A DNA stretch of 10,217 nt from CBDVBD01 sp965372135 (GCA_965372135.1 CBDVBD010000124.1:1-10217), one strand, 5' to 3'. Positions 1 to 6,420 are shown, counted from the first letter of the stretch. Notes: a model not told the origin generated them from the sequence alone. Program-made: numbers and translations.

Positions 1-1
1 A

Positions 2-865
2 TATACCATTAAAATCAAAGGGAATGAAGTGGGATCCGGAGAGTTAAGACTTGGGCATTTCTTGGTGGTGGGCACTGGTACCGAAACTCCAGCTTTGGAG
101 GGAATTCCCACCAAGGATCCCACTTTTGGCATGCCATCACGATGGGTGCCGGTGGCTGCAAGGGAACGTGCGGAAATCGGGGGATATACCGTTATTGAAC
201 CCAGCGCTGTGTTATCGACTCATTTTGTGGAAATCCTTCGGCGGGAAGGATGGCGAATCCTGTCACGGGAAGCGGTAGCGGAGCTGGTCGAAAATCTGAA
301 GAAGGAAAACAAGACCGTAGTAGAAGAATTGATTCCAAACCTGTTGACCGTAGGTGCGGTCCAGAAAGTGCTGCAAAATCTACTGAAAGAGGGTGTGCCT
401 GTCAGGGATTTCCCAACTATAATGGAAACATTAGCGGATTTTGCACCCATCACTAAAGACACTGCGTTTTTGACAGAGACAGTACGAAATGCCCTGGGAT
501 CTACTATCGCTGCCAGGTTCAGCGGACCCGGAGGAGTGGTACGTGCCATCACCATGGATCCCGATTTTGAATCGGCGCTGGCTAACGGAATCAACGCTAT
601 GTCCAAGGAAGGCAGGGAATTCACATTAGCGCCGGGAGAATTGCGAGAATTAGCGAACCAGATTCAGGAAGCATCGGATGAAATGAGCGCCAAGGGTTGG
701 ATGCCGCTGATTGTTACGGCTCCGGTGATTCGACCATATTTCCAGAAGATCATCGAACCGGCATTTCCCGCCGTACCGGTGCTTTCATTCGGGGAATTAC
801 CGCCGGAAACACCGTTGGAATCGGTAGCGGTGGTGGGAATTAATGTCAATTCTGAAGCGTATTAG
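2..865 (+). CDS. flhA: Flagellar export gate protein FlhA, C-terminal cytoplasmic part (5' truncated)
   Basis: FlhA is the largest component of the flagellar type III export gate. Its C-terminal cytoplasmic domain forms a nonameric ring that docks substrates and chaperones. The reading frame is open from the first bases of the window, with residues YTIKIKGNEV preceding a GTG codon at 29, so that GTG is internal and the gene starts upstream. About 287 C-terminal residues are visible. Family hallmarks are the IKIKG strand, the segment G-x-PTKDPTFGMPSRWV, GGYTVIEPSAVLSTHF, then the helical region ending in the DFPTIMETLADFAP and VRNALGSTIAARF segments, and a late LSFGELPPE strand. The transmembrane half is outside the window. 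It is followed 32 bp later by flhF, a standard flhA-flhF arrangement. Identification is by recognised family sequence and context, with no conflicting features. Confidence 0.96.
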   Translation, partial: YTIKIKGNEVGSGELRLGHFLVVGTGTETPALEGIPTKDPTFGMPSRWVPVAARERAEIGGYTVIEPSAVLSTHFVEILRREGWRILSREAVAELVENLKKENKTVVEELIPNLLTVGAVQKVLQNLLKEGVPVRDFPTIMETLADFAPITKDTAFLTETVRNALGSTIAARFSGPGGVVRAITMDPDFESALANGINAMSKEGREFTLAPGELRELANQIQEASDEMSAKGWMPLIVTAPVIRPYFQKIIEPAFPAVPVLSFGELPPETPLESVAVVGINVNSEAY

Positions 866-897
866 CCGAGAAATTTACTGATAAAAGGTAACAGACC

Positions 898-2124
898 ATG
901 GAGTCAGGAACAAATTCCGTCGATAGTACCGCCGCATCATCAGTTGATGATAGCAGAAATTCGCCGGTGCATATTCGCAAATTCGTGGCATCGTCAATGA
1001 AGGAAGCCATGAGGCAGATCAAGAAAGAGATGGGTGAGAATGCAGTGATTCTGAAATCGCAAGTAATCCCCAATAGCGACCTGTTCTCATTTCGCAGCAA
1101 GGAAAAAGTAGAAGTGTTAGCTGCCTTGGAACCATTGGATGATGCGCCAACAGCCAGGATTACAAGTTCCATCCCCAATGTGGAATCAACCGGTGTGCAG
1201 CGCCAGTTGAGTACCGAATGGGAGATAGAGGTAGTCAAAGACGAGATCAAGACAATCCGTGCAACGTTGGAAGAAATTGCCAATCGCATGAAATATCAAT
1301 CTATACCCACCATGCCCAGACAACTGAAGTTATTTTACCAGTCCATGATAGGATCAGGATTGGATAAAGAACTGGTGTTGGATTTGACCGGACAAGCGCT
1401 GGCAACACTTTCCGGGGATCAATTGGATGACCGGAAAGTAATTGCTGATTTTTTAGGGGACAAGTTGGCACCCATGATTCCTACCGCACCGTACTTACAT
1501 CATGAACCGGCGGAACCTCGTATTGTAGCTTTTGTGGGACCAACCGGAATGGGGAAGACCACTACTATCAGCAAATTATTAACCCATAAGAATATCTTCC
1601 GAGGGCGTCGGATGGCGGTGATTACCGCAGATACTTACCGAATTGGCGCTACCGACCAGATTAAACGAGTAGCGGGGATTGCAAAAGTTCCCATTGTGGT
1701 AGCTTATAAGCCGTCGCAGATGCTTAAGGCGATTCAGCGGCATCAGGATAAGGACGTGATTTTCATCGACACCGCTGGACGTAGTCAGCTGAACAATTAC
1801 CATATGAAAAACCTGCGGGAATTTATGGGTGCGGCTCAACCCGACGAAGTGCACTTGGTGCTGGCAGCCAACACCCGATTGGAGGACCTAAAAGAAACTG
1901 CAGATCGATTTAACCAAATCCAGATCCATCGGTACCTGTTTACTAAACTCGATGAAACATCTGGGTACGGAAATATCGTGAATTTAATCAAACACCGGGA
2001 AAAACCGATTTCATTTTTTGGATTCGGGCAAAAAATCCCAGACGAAATCCGGTGGGTGAAATCCAAAGAATTCGCCAGGATGTTGATTTTGGGAAAGCGG
2101 TATGGCGGCATACAAGTATCATAA
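898..2124 (+). CDS. flhF: Flagellar biosynthesis SRP-family GTPase FlhF
   Basis: FlhF is the third SRP-type GTPase, after Ffh and FtsY. It governs the position and number of flagella at the inner membrane. The 408-residue product has the expected layout. The N-terminal B domain is variable but contains the typical IRKFVASSMKEAMRQIKKEMG segment (about 26-46). A helical N domain follows, and then the G domain: P-loop GPTGMGKT (214-221), DTYRIGA (245-251), DTAG switch (291-294) and TKLDET guanine-specificity motif (349-354). The C-terminal FGFGQKIPDEI segment is also characteristic. ATG at 898 is preceded by AAAGG nine bases upstream. It follows flhA by 32 bp. The usual partner and GAP activator FlhG/FleN, often the next gene, is not next to it here. 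Confidence 0.97.
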   Translation: MESGTNSVDSTAASSVDDSRNSPVHIRKFVASSMKEAMRQIKKEMGENAVILKSQVIPNSDLFSFRSKEKVEVLAALEPLDDAPTARITSSIPNVESTGVQRQLSTEWEIEVVKDEIKTIRATLEEIANRMKYQSIPTMPRQLKLFYQSMIGSGLDKELVLDLTGQALATLSGDQLDDRKVIADFLGDKLAPMIPTAPYLHHEPAEPRIVAFVGPTGMGKTTTISKLLTHKNIFRGRRMAVITADTYRIGATDQIKRVAGIAKVPIVVAYKPSQMLKAIQRHQDKDVIFIDTAGRSQLNNYHMKNLREFMGAAQPDEVHLVLAANTRLEDLKETADRFNQIQIHRYLFTKLDETSGYGNIVNLIKHREKPISFFGFGQKIPDEIRWVKSKEFARMLILGKRYGGIQVS

Positions 2125-2163
2125 GGATTTGACACCGCAGTTGCACTGTAGATGGAGACATTG

Positions 2164-2406
2164 ATGATTATCAGTAGGATCGCGGGACTATTAGCGTTGT
2201 TGAGCTTATTGCTGGCGATTTATGGCGGTACGCCGCTGTTTATAGCGTTGTTCAGGAGTATAGTAGTATTCTTAGTGGCTTTTGTGGTGATGTTTACAGT
2301 GCAAATTACTATGATTTATGCATATAGAAAAGCAAGAGAAGCTGAAGAACGTGAGATATTAGATAAGGAAGCGGCTGAAAATGCAGAGGTGGAAAGTACT
2401 TCATAG
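2164..2406 (+). CDS. Small two-helix membrane protein between flhF and fliA
   Basis: The family is not recognised. The 80-residue product consists of two adjacent hydrophobic segments separated by a short GGTPLF turn, then a basic stretch (YRKAREAEE) and an acidic, charged C-terminal tail. This suggests a helical hairpin in the inner membrane with the tail in the cytoplasm by the positive-inside rule. An in-frame ATG at 2152 would add four residues but has no ribosome site. The ATG at 2164 has GGAG at 2154-2157 with a six-base spacer, so I prefer 2164. The gene lies 39 bp after flhF in the place where many genomes carry flhG. It contains no Walker motif and is not a truncated FlhG. A flagellar or polar-localisation role is inferred from position only. 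Confidence 0.75.
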   Translation: MIISRIAGLLALLSLLLAIYGGTPLFIALFRSIVVFLVAFVVMFTVQITMIYAYRKAREAEEREILDKEAAENAEVESTS

Positions 2407-2422
2407 AATTTTGGGGATGGGA

Positions 2423-2452
2423 TTGTCATTTAGGCAAAATTAAGGTTAGAAT
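2423..2452 (+). promoter_or_regulatory. Candidate sigma-70 promoter for fliA
   Basis: TTGTCA (2423-2428, five of six matches to TTGACA) and TAGAAT (2447-2452, five of six to TATAAT) are separated by 18 bp in the 103-bp gap before fliA. Initiation would fall near 2459, giving a leader of about 50 bases. This would let fliA be made independently of read-through from flhA-flhF. The call rests on consensus matching only, so chance occurrence is possible. Confidence 0.4.
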
Positions 2453-2509
2453 CAAAAAGTTTTGAAACCAAATCGGTGATATTGCCGATGGTTAGTTAAT
2501 GAGGATTTT

Positions 2510-3277
2510 ATGGTTTCTGGTGAAACCCTGAAAGCGGATTGGAAGAAATATCAAGCAACCCGTGATTCCGGGATTCGGGAACAGATGCTAATCCGATATC
2601 TGCCGCTGGTGAAGCAGATTGCCGGGCGGATGTTGATTTCGCTGCCAAAATCCGTCAGCTTGGATGAATTGGTTAGTTCGGGGATTATGGGATTAATTTC
2701 GGCGGTGGATAACTACGATCCCACCATGGGATTTAAATTCGAAACCTATGCAGCAGCCCGGATTAAGGGTTCCATCTACGACGGGCTCAGGGAGATGGAC
2801 TGGGTGCCGCGGTCTATCAGGCAGAAAGCAAGGCGCTTGGAAAATGCAATGGCAGCCCTGTATAAAGAATTGGGACGAGTGCCTGATGATCAGGAAATGG
2901 CGGAAAAATTGGAACTCAATGTCGAGGATTATCATGTAATCTTGAATGAAGTGAGTGTGACATCGCTTTTATCATTAGACGAAGTATTCGTGAATAGCAA
3001 AGGTGACAGCGCGGCTTTATCGGATTTTATTGAAGATAAGGAAATGAAAGATATCCATAAAGATATGGAGATGAAGGAGCTGAAAAAAGTCACGATACAA
3101 ACATTGAAAGAGCTTCCGGAACAAGAAAAATTAGTGATGGCGCTATATTATTACGAAGAAATGACGTTGAAAGAAATAGGAATGGTGATGGATATCAGCG
3201 AATCCCGAGTATCCCAAATCCATACCAAAGCAATCATACACCTGAGAAGTAGGATCAAAGAAGCGTTGTCTTCCTGA
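2510..3277 (+). CDS. fliA: Flagellar RNA polymerase sigma factor FliA (sigma-28)
   Basis: FliA directs RNA polymerase to late flagellar and chemotaxis promoters and is normally held inactive by anti-sigma FlgM until hook completion. The 255-residue length is typical. Region 2 is visible at about residues 25-98, including the LVKQIAGRM helix, DELVSSGIMGL, and the FKFETYAAARIKGSIYDGLR segment. The FliA/SigD-characteristic DWVPRSIRQKAR follows (97-108), then region 3 (LGRVPDDQEMAEKL), and region 4 with the helix-turn-helix LTLKEIGMVMDISESRVSQIHTKA type segment near 209-231. ATG 2510 has GAGG at 2501-2504, with a five-base spacer. The DWVPRSIR motif and flagellar context separate it from housekeeping, SigB-type or heat-shock sigma factors. 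No flgM is visible in the window. Confidence 0.96.
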   Translation: MVSGETLKADWKKYQATRDSGIREQMLIRYLPLVKQIAGRMLISLPKSVSLDELVSSGIMGLISAVDNYDPTMGFKFETYAAARIKGSIYDGLREMDWVPRSIRQKARRLENAMAALYKELGRVPDDQEMAEKLELNVEDYHVILNEVSVTSLLSLDEVFVNSKGDSAALSDFIEDKEMKDIHKDMEMKELKKVTIQTLKELPEQEKLVMALYYYEEMTLKEIGMVMDISESRVSQIHTKAIIHLRSRIKEALSS

Positions 3278-3288
3278 CAGATGGGGTA

Positions 3289-3301
3289 AAAGGAGGTGAT
3301 C
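3289..3301 (+). promoter_or_regulatory. Extended Shine-Dalgarno site, 13 contiguous bases
   Basis: AAAGGAGGTGATC is a 13-base uninterrupted complement of the usual 16S rRNA 3' end (GAUCACCUCCUUU). It sits with the GGAGG core nine bases before ATG 3306. Other genes here have four- to seven-base sites or none. It strongly fixes the start of the downstream small gene and predicts efficient initiation or ribosome pausing there. Confidence 0.85.
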
Positions 3302-3305
3302 ATCC

Positions 3306-3632
3306 ATGGCACGATCGATAGATCTCCAGGATACGCTATCCAAAACTCAAGCCGTTGAACGGGTATATAAAACGCTGCAACAAGGCCCGGAATTGGATCA
3401 ACGGCAGTTTGCGCTGAACTTAAAACGTGCTGTCGATGAAGAACGGGAAAAGGTGGAAAAATCACAGAAAAGTGAGAAACTAAAGGTCAAGGACGAGAAA
3501 GAAGAAAAACCAAAAGAGGATAGCTACGAATCCGAAAACAAATCCTCCGAAGATGAAACAGAAACCGTGAAAAAAACAAGTACTGAAGAAAATACCCAAT
3601 CAACCGATCACAAAATTGACATGACAGTTTAG
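3306..3632 (+). CDS. Small charged flagellar-operon protein downstream of fliA
   Basis: This 108-residue soluble protein has no named family that I can assign with confidence. The N-terminal 50 residues look structured and amphipathic (MARSIDLQDTLSKTQAVERV, then LDQRQFALNLKRAVDEE), probably helical. The remaining half is low-complexity, rich in Lys, Glu, Ser and Thr, and probably disordered. There is no signal peptide or membrane segment. Small helical proteins of this look are found near fliA in other flagellar operons, but I know of no established function. It starts 28 bp after fliA and ends four bases before the AMIN-domain gene, so it is very probably co-transcribed and possibly translationally coupled with that gene. 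A chaperone-like or FlgM-like role would be speculation. I see no clear FlgM sigma-binding motif. Confidence 0.8.
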   Translation: MARSIDLQDTLSKTQAVERVYKTLQQGPELDQRQFALNLKRAVDEEREKVEKSQKSEKLKVKDEKEEKPKEDSYESENKSSEDETETVKKTSTEENTQSTDHKIDMTV

Positions 3633-3636
3633 AACC

Positions 3637-5010
3637 ATGAAAAACCAGAAATTCAGAAGAGTTTTACTGCGCTGTGCAGCGGTAATGTTGATCGTGACTG
3701 TTACAATAGTTGTGCCTTGGGCACATTCAGCGCAAGTGAAAAGTATTCGACATGGAATCCATGCCGATTTTGAGCGGGTGGTGTTAGATGTGTCCGGCAC
3801 TTCGAAGTACCATGTTGACGCTCATTCCCAAAACGGTAAGTTGCAGATTACGATTCAGGATGTCCAACCTCAGGACTCTCCACCGATTCTTACCGTTTCC
3901 AATAAGGCGAATCTGGTGTTGGGGATAGCCCAAACCCACCCGGGACGTTTTGAGATCAGTACCTTGAGACCGGTAAAAACGAATTCCTTTGCTATTTCTG
4001 GTGACACTTATCGGATCATAGTTGATCTGTATCCCGATGTGGTGGAGACCTTAGGGCTTGAACCGGTAACGAAAAAACCACCATCTGTAACCGAAATGCC
4101 AAAACAAGTCGTCCCAGAATCGGATGATCCACTCACGTCAGAAAACATCGAACATCCCCAAAATAATCAGATTCCCGAAGATGAGGACGAACTGCTTTAC
4201 AATTTTAATGGTATGTATAGAATGAAACAATCAGCGCTACGATGTCAAACCATTGGTGAATTAGATAGTGCCGGGATGTTTTGGTTGGAATACATCGAAA
4301 CAGCTCGCAAACTGAAAACCAACTTGACAGGAAACTCGGAATTCGCCTTGGCTAATTGGAGAGATGAAAGTAGCATCAGTAACGTAGGAGCAATTTTTGC
4401 AAAAATATATTCGAATTTACCGTTAATTCCGGTAATGATCTTAGGGGTCTTGGGAATTCTGTTCGTATTCTTCCGGAGGAAACTGATTGCGCTAATTAAG
4501 CGGTTATTAAAGAAGAAACAGGAAGATATTGATAAGGATAATCTTCCTGAAGAAGCACCTTCAGAACCGGAAGAGACTAGCGAACTTGACGAGGAAATGG
4601 AAGAACCGGTGGAGGATGAAATAGTGGAAGAACCACCGGAGGAACAAATCGAGGAAGAGCCGGTAGAGGAAGAAGTAATGGATGAATCGGAAGCAGAGAA
4701 GACAGTGGATAAAGAGAATATCGATATTCCTGAAGAGCAGTCTGCAGGAGAGGAAACCAAGGGAGATGAGAAAACTCCGAAAGAGGATGATGAAGATACC
4801 GCTCTGGAAGAATTGATGGAATCTGACGTGGACGAGATTGAAGAAACCATTGATGATGAGCCTACGGAAGAAGATAAAAAGGTGCAGCGTATTTTGGAGT
4901 TGGCGGGGGAAGAGAAATCGATTGCCGAAATTGCTGAAGAGATGGGAATTGGGGAAGATGAGGTTCGATTGGTACTAGATCTGCAGGGAACCAGTATTTC
5001 TGATGATTGA
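3637..5010 (+). CDS. Signal peptide-AMIN-TM-acidic linker-HTH membrane protein
   Basis: The 457-residue product has an unusual order of parts. Residues 1-32 form a signal peptide or N-terminal anchor with a possible AHS-A cleavage site. Residues about 33-131 resemble an AMIN domain (VKSIRHG, FERVVLDVSG, LQITIQDV, FEISTL, TYRIIVDLYP), a fold used by amidases and secretins for envelope or peptidoglycan localisation. A Pro/Asp/Glu linker and a helical stretch (about 184-227) follow, then a transmembrane helix at 261-279 with a strongly basic flank (RRKLIALIKRLLKKK). Residues about 295-412 are a highly acidic linker. The C-terminal 45 residues (VQRILELAGEEKSIAEIAEEMGIGEDEVRLVLDL) look like a small helix-turn-helix. 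Topology would place AMIN outside and the HTH in the cytoplasm. Position after fliA recalls B. subtilis swrB after sigD, a membrane-anchored flagellar activator, but that is analogy. The start lies four bases after the previous stop. Confidence 0.85.
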   Translation: MKNQKFRRVLLRCAAVMLIVTVTIVVPWAHSAQVKSIRHGIHADFERVVLDVSGTSKYHVDAHSQNGKLQITIQDVQPQDSPPILTVSNKANLVLGIAQTHPGRFEISTLRPVKTNSFAISGDTYRIIVDLYPDVVETLGLEPVTKKPPSVTEMPKQVVPESDDPLTSENIEHPQNNQIPEDEDELLYNFNGMYRMKQSALRCQTIGELDSAGMFWLEYIETARKLKTNLTGNSEFALANWRDESSISNVGAIFAKIYSNLPLIPVMILGVLGILFVFFRRKLIALIKRLLKKKQEDIDKDNLPEEAPSEPEETSELDEEMEEPVEDEIVEEPPEEQIEEEPVEEEVMDESEAEKTVDKENIDIPEEQSAGEETKGDEKTPKEDDEDTALEELMESDVDEIEETIDDEPTEEDKKVQRILELAGEEKSIAEIAEEMGIGEDEVRLVLDLQGTSISDD

Positions 5011-5068
5011 TCGTTGTCCCTGCAGTTAAACTGGACGAATATCAACATTGTGTCATAGGCGAGTTTGA

Positions 5069-5920
5069 ATGGCGGTTCGAGCTGTAGGAAAACGTGATAT
5101 TAAGATAGTGGCTAGAGGACGCGTTCTAGCCGCTTTTCGTATAGGACTTCGAGTGGGGCAGGTCATTCGTGGTCGTGTAGTGGAAGTACTCGGCGCGGGA
5201 AGGATTATCATCAATCTCCGCGGTCATCAACTGATGGCTGAAACCAGGGGTATGCTGGTGGGCAGAGGGCAGACGTTGGAATTACTGGTGAAGGACCTAT
5301 CCAGGAAAATCAAGCTCAAGTGGCTGGATTCGCAGGACGGGCATCCAAAATCAGGTTTCAGAACATCCGGACTGACATTATCTAAGTTATTGGGGATGCT
5401 GAATCAGTTGCATGATATTGTATTATCAGCGCTTGAAGACTACAAACCCTGTCAGTTATTGTTGAAATCATGGACTCGGATTCGAGACAACGCCCGCAAA
5501 GGACCCATATTCTTAGCCCGGGCGGGGGCGTCGAACCAAGATAATGTGGTTCCCGGAGAAATTGTAACCCAATCCGGAGCCTATCCTTCGGTGTTGAGGA
5601 CTTTTAAATTGCTGGGCAGGAAAGACCAGCCGCAGTCGTTGGCGGATTTCCTGTGGTTTGATTGGTGTATGGAGACTGAAGCATTTGGACCGATATCGTT
5701 GCATGTGTACCGGAACGAATCGCAGCTGCACTGTGATTGTTACGTATTGGACGAGAATCTGGAATTTATAGATACCCATAAAGATGAATTGGTTGCAGCG
5801 ATTGAGAACCTGGGTTACCATCCGGTTGAGATATCGCTATTGGGGTTCAATGAAAATATCCCTCAGATTGTAGAGATAATGGATCGACTTTCGGAGGAGT
5901 ACGTTAATTGCAGGATATAG
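5069..5920 (+). CDS. FliK-like (hook-length control family) protein
   Basis: This 283-residue protein is divergent and I assign it by pattern and context. Residues about 15-85 form a beta-rich module (RIGLRVGQVIRGRVVEVLGAG, IINLRGHQLMAETRG, GQTLELLVKD) of the kind seen at the start of FliK-like proteins in several non-enteric phyla. The middle is helical and lacks the long Pro/Thr-rich ruler of enteric FliK. The C-terminal part (about 196-262, FGPISLHVYRNESQL, CDCYVLDENLEFI, then a helix and IENLGYHPVEISLLGF) matches the alternating strand-helix pattern of the FliK C-terminal domain that acts on FlhB. No classical signal peptide is seen. The Shine-Dalgarno is weak (GGCGAG). The next gene, an FlhB C-terminal-like protein, overlaps it, as in other fliK-like/flhB-tail pairs. 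The exact role (ruler, switch or other) is not shown. Confidence 0.7.
   Translation: MAVRAVGKRDIKIVARGRVLAAFRIGLRVGQVIRGRVVEVLGAGRIIINLRGHQLMAETRGMLVGRGQTLELLVKDLSRKIKLKWLDSQDGHPKSGFRTSGLTLSKLLGMLNQLHDIVLSALEDYKPCQLLLKSWTRIRDNARKGPIFLARAGASNQDNVVPGEIVTQSGAYPSVLRTFKLLGRKDQPQSLADFLWFDWCMETEAFGPISLHVYRNESQLHCDCYVLDENLEFIDTHKDELVAAIENLGYHPVEISLLGFNENIPQIVEIMDRLSEEYVNCRI
5893..5899 (+). promoter_or_regulatory. Shine-Dalgarno for TTG-initiated flhB-tail gene
   Basis: GGAGGAG lies inside the end of the upstream gene, eight bases before TTG 5908. It is the reason to accept TTG as the start and indicates translational coupling. Confidence 0.7.
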
Positions 5921-6204
5921 AAGAGAAATACCCATCAACTTCTGATGTTGCCGGTCGCTTGTTGACGATGGATTCTGTCTCGGAATCGGATGGCGCACCA
6001 TCCGATGAAGTTTCGTCGATCGACACCGGAGATATCGCCAAAGCCGTAATTGAAACCGCCGATGACCGTGGAATACGAATTCGTGAGTATCCCGCATTGG
6101 CAAATCTTTTACTTCGCATTGATAAAGATGAGGCTGTCCCGGAAGACGTCCGGATGGTGATGGAAACCATGCTGGAGTGGGTGATGGAAATTGGTGATTC
6201 TTAG
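5908..6204 (+). CDS. Stand-alone FlhB C-terminal-domain-like protein
   Basis: The 98-residue soluble protein has a variable, Ser/Asp-rich first 40 residues and then a segment (about 41-95) like the cytoplasmic domain of FlhB: DIAKAVIETADDRGIRIREYPALANLLLRIDKDEAVPEDV followed by a closing helix. The FlhB pattern A-x-x-I-x-x-A-x-x-x-G-I-P-I-x-E-x-P-x-L-A is mostly kept. The transmembrane part and the NPTH autocleavage loop are absent, so this resembles the small FlhB-like proteins (FhlX/YlqH type) found next to FliK-like genes rather than a broken flhB. The TTG start overlaps the preceding stop by 13 bases. A function at the export gate, perhaps replacing the released FlhB C-terminal fragment, is inferred from published work on FhlX in other bacteria. 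Confidence 0.8.
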   Translation: MQDIEEKYPSTSDVAGRLLTMDSVSESDGAPSDEVSSIDTGDIAKAVIETADDRGIRIREYPALANLLLRIDKDEAVPEDVRMVMETMLEWVMEIGDS

Positions 6205-6245
6205 AGATTCGGAATATCTTCCCCTGACTTCTAATTCTCCGACAT

Positions 6246-6281
6246 AAAAACAAAACGGCTGCAACAGAATTGCAGCCGTTT
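6246..6281 (-). terminator. Rho-independent terminator, minus strand
   Basis: A perfect 12-bp inverted repeat (6253-6264 paired with 6270-6281, five-base loop) is followed on the minus strand by TGTTTTT. On the plus strand the hairpin is preceded by A-rich sequence and followed by only TTT then GCTG, so efficient termination is expected mainly for a leftward transcript. It may still weakly stop the flagellar operon, which ends 48 bp upstream on the plus strand. Confidence 0.8.
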
Positions 6282-6282
6282 G

Positions 6283-6307
6283 CTGTAGCGTCCGAAGACG
6301 TCTACAG
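6283..6307 (-). other. UUCG-capped hairpin adjoining the terminator
   Basis: CTGTAG/CTACAG plus CGTC/GACG form a 10-bp stem with one bulged base. On the minus strand the loop is TTCG closed by C-G, a classically very stable RNA tetraloop. On the plus strand the loop is CGAA. It lies one base from the terminator stem, so the two hairpins form the 3' end of a leftward RNA. Confidence 0.65.
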
Positions 6308-6318
6308 GAAATGGTGGC

Positions 6319-6369
6319 TTAAATGACCAGTTTCACGGGTCGATAAATTTTTGCCCGGATCCTGATCAC
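6319..6369 (-). CDS. Candidate 16-codon ORF encoding a basic peptide
   Basis: GTG at 6369-6367 opens a 16-codon frame ending with TAA at 6321-6319. The predicted peptide is MIRIRAKIYRPVKLVI. It has five basic residues, no acidic ones, and regular alternation of aliphatic and basic positions. GGGGAGG lies five bases before the GTG (within AAGGGGAGG, 6383-6375), which is a normal spacing. A second anti-anti-Shine-Dalgarno match, GGAGGTGATC (6373-6364), overlaps the start. The ORF is followed by two hairpins, the second a terminator. I do not recognise the peptide. It could be a genuine microprotein, a leader peptide, or part of a small RNA that is not translated. The support is the coincidence of Shine-Dalgarno, short frame and terminator in one orientation. 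Confidence 0.4.
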   Translation of the reverse strand: MIRIRAKIYRPVKLVI

Positions 6370-6389
6370 CTCCGCCTCCCCTTGACGAT

Positions 6390-6397
6390 ATAATATA
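6390..6397 (-). promoter_or_regulatory. Possible -10 element for the leftward small transcript
   Basis: The minus strand reads TATATTAT here, close to TATAAT in either of two registers (TATATT or TATTAT), just upstream of the Shine-Dalgarno and short ORF. No good -35 is visible at 16-18 bp (best about three of six), so the promoter call is weak. The plus strand also reads TATAAT at 6389-6394, again without a -35. Confidence 0.3.
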
Positions 6398-6420
6398 ACA
6401 CCTTTCAAATCGAAAATCTA

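Noticed and set aside
29..865. GTG at 29 as the true start of the first gene
   Set aside because: The frame is open to the window edge and the upstream residues (YTIKIKGNE) are conserved FlhA sequence, so the gene is truncated by the window.
846..1289. A 147-codon minus-strand frame under the start of flhF
   Set aside because: It is antisense to a clear FlhF N-terminal region and has no family features.
4245..5048. A 267-codon Ser-rich open frame on the minus strand opposite the AMIN/HTH gene
   Set aside because: It is the antisense of the Glu/Asp-rich linker, which reads as runs of Ser codons. The plus frame has recognisable domains and operon spacing.
5837..6253. A 138-codon minus-strand frame across the flhB-tail gene, ending near the terminator
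   Set aside because: Its sequence is Arg/Ser/Pro-rich low-information antisense. The terminator lies upstream of most of it in that orientation, so it would not be served by it.
6253..6281. The 12-bp hairpin as the main plus-strand terminator of the flagellar operon
   Set aside because: On the plus strand only TTT follows the stem before GCTG, whereas the minus strand has a proper T-tract. Weak bidirectional use remains possible.
6364..6373. GATCACCTCC on the plus strand as a 16S rRNA 3' end fragment
   Set aside because: Only ten bases match and none of the preceding 16S helix 45 sequence is present, so it is not an rRNA remnant.
6382..6387. Plus-strand TTGACG as a -35 box
   Set aside because: No -10-like hexamer occurs 16-18 bp downstream; the adjacent TATAAT at 6389 is only one base away.
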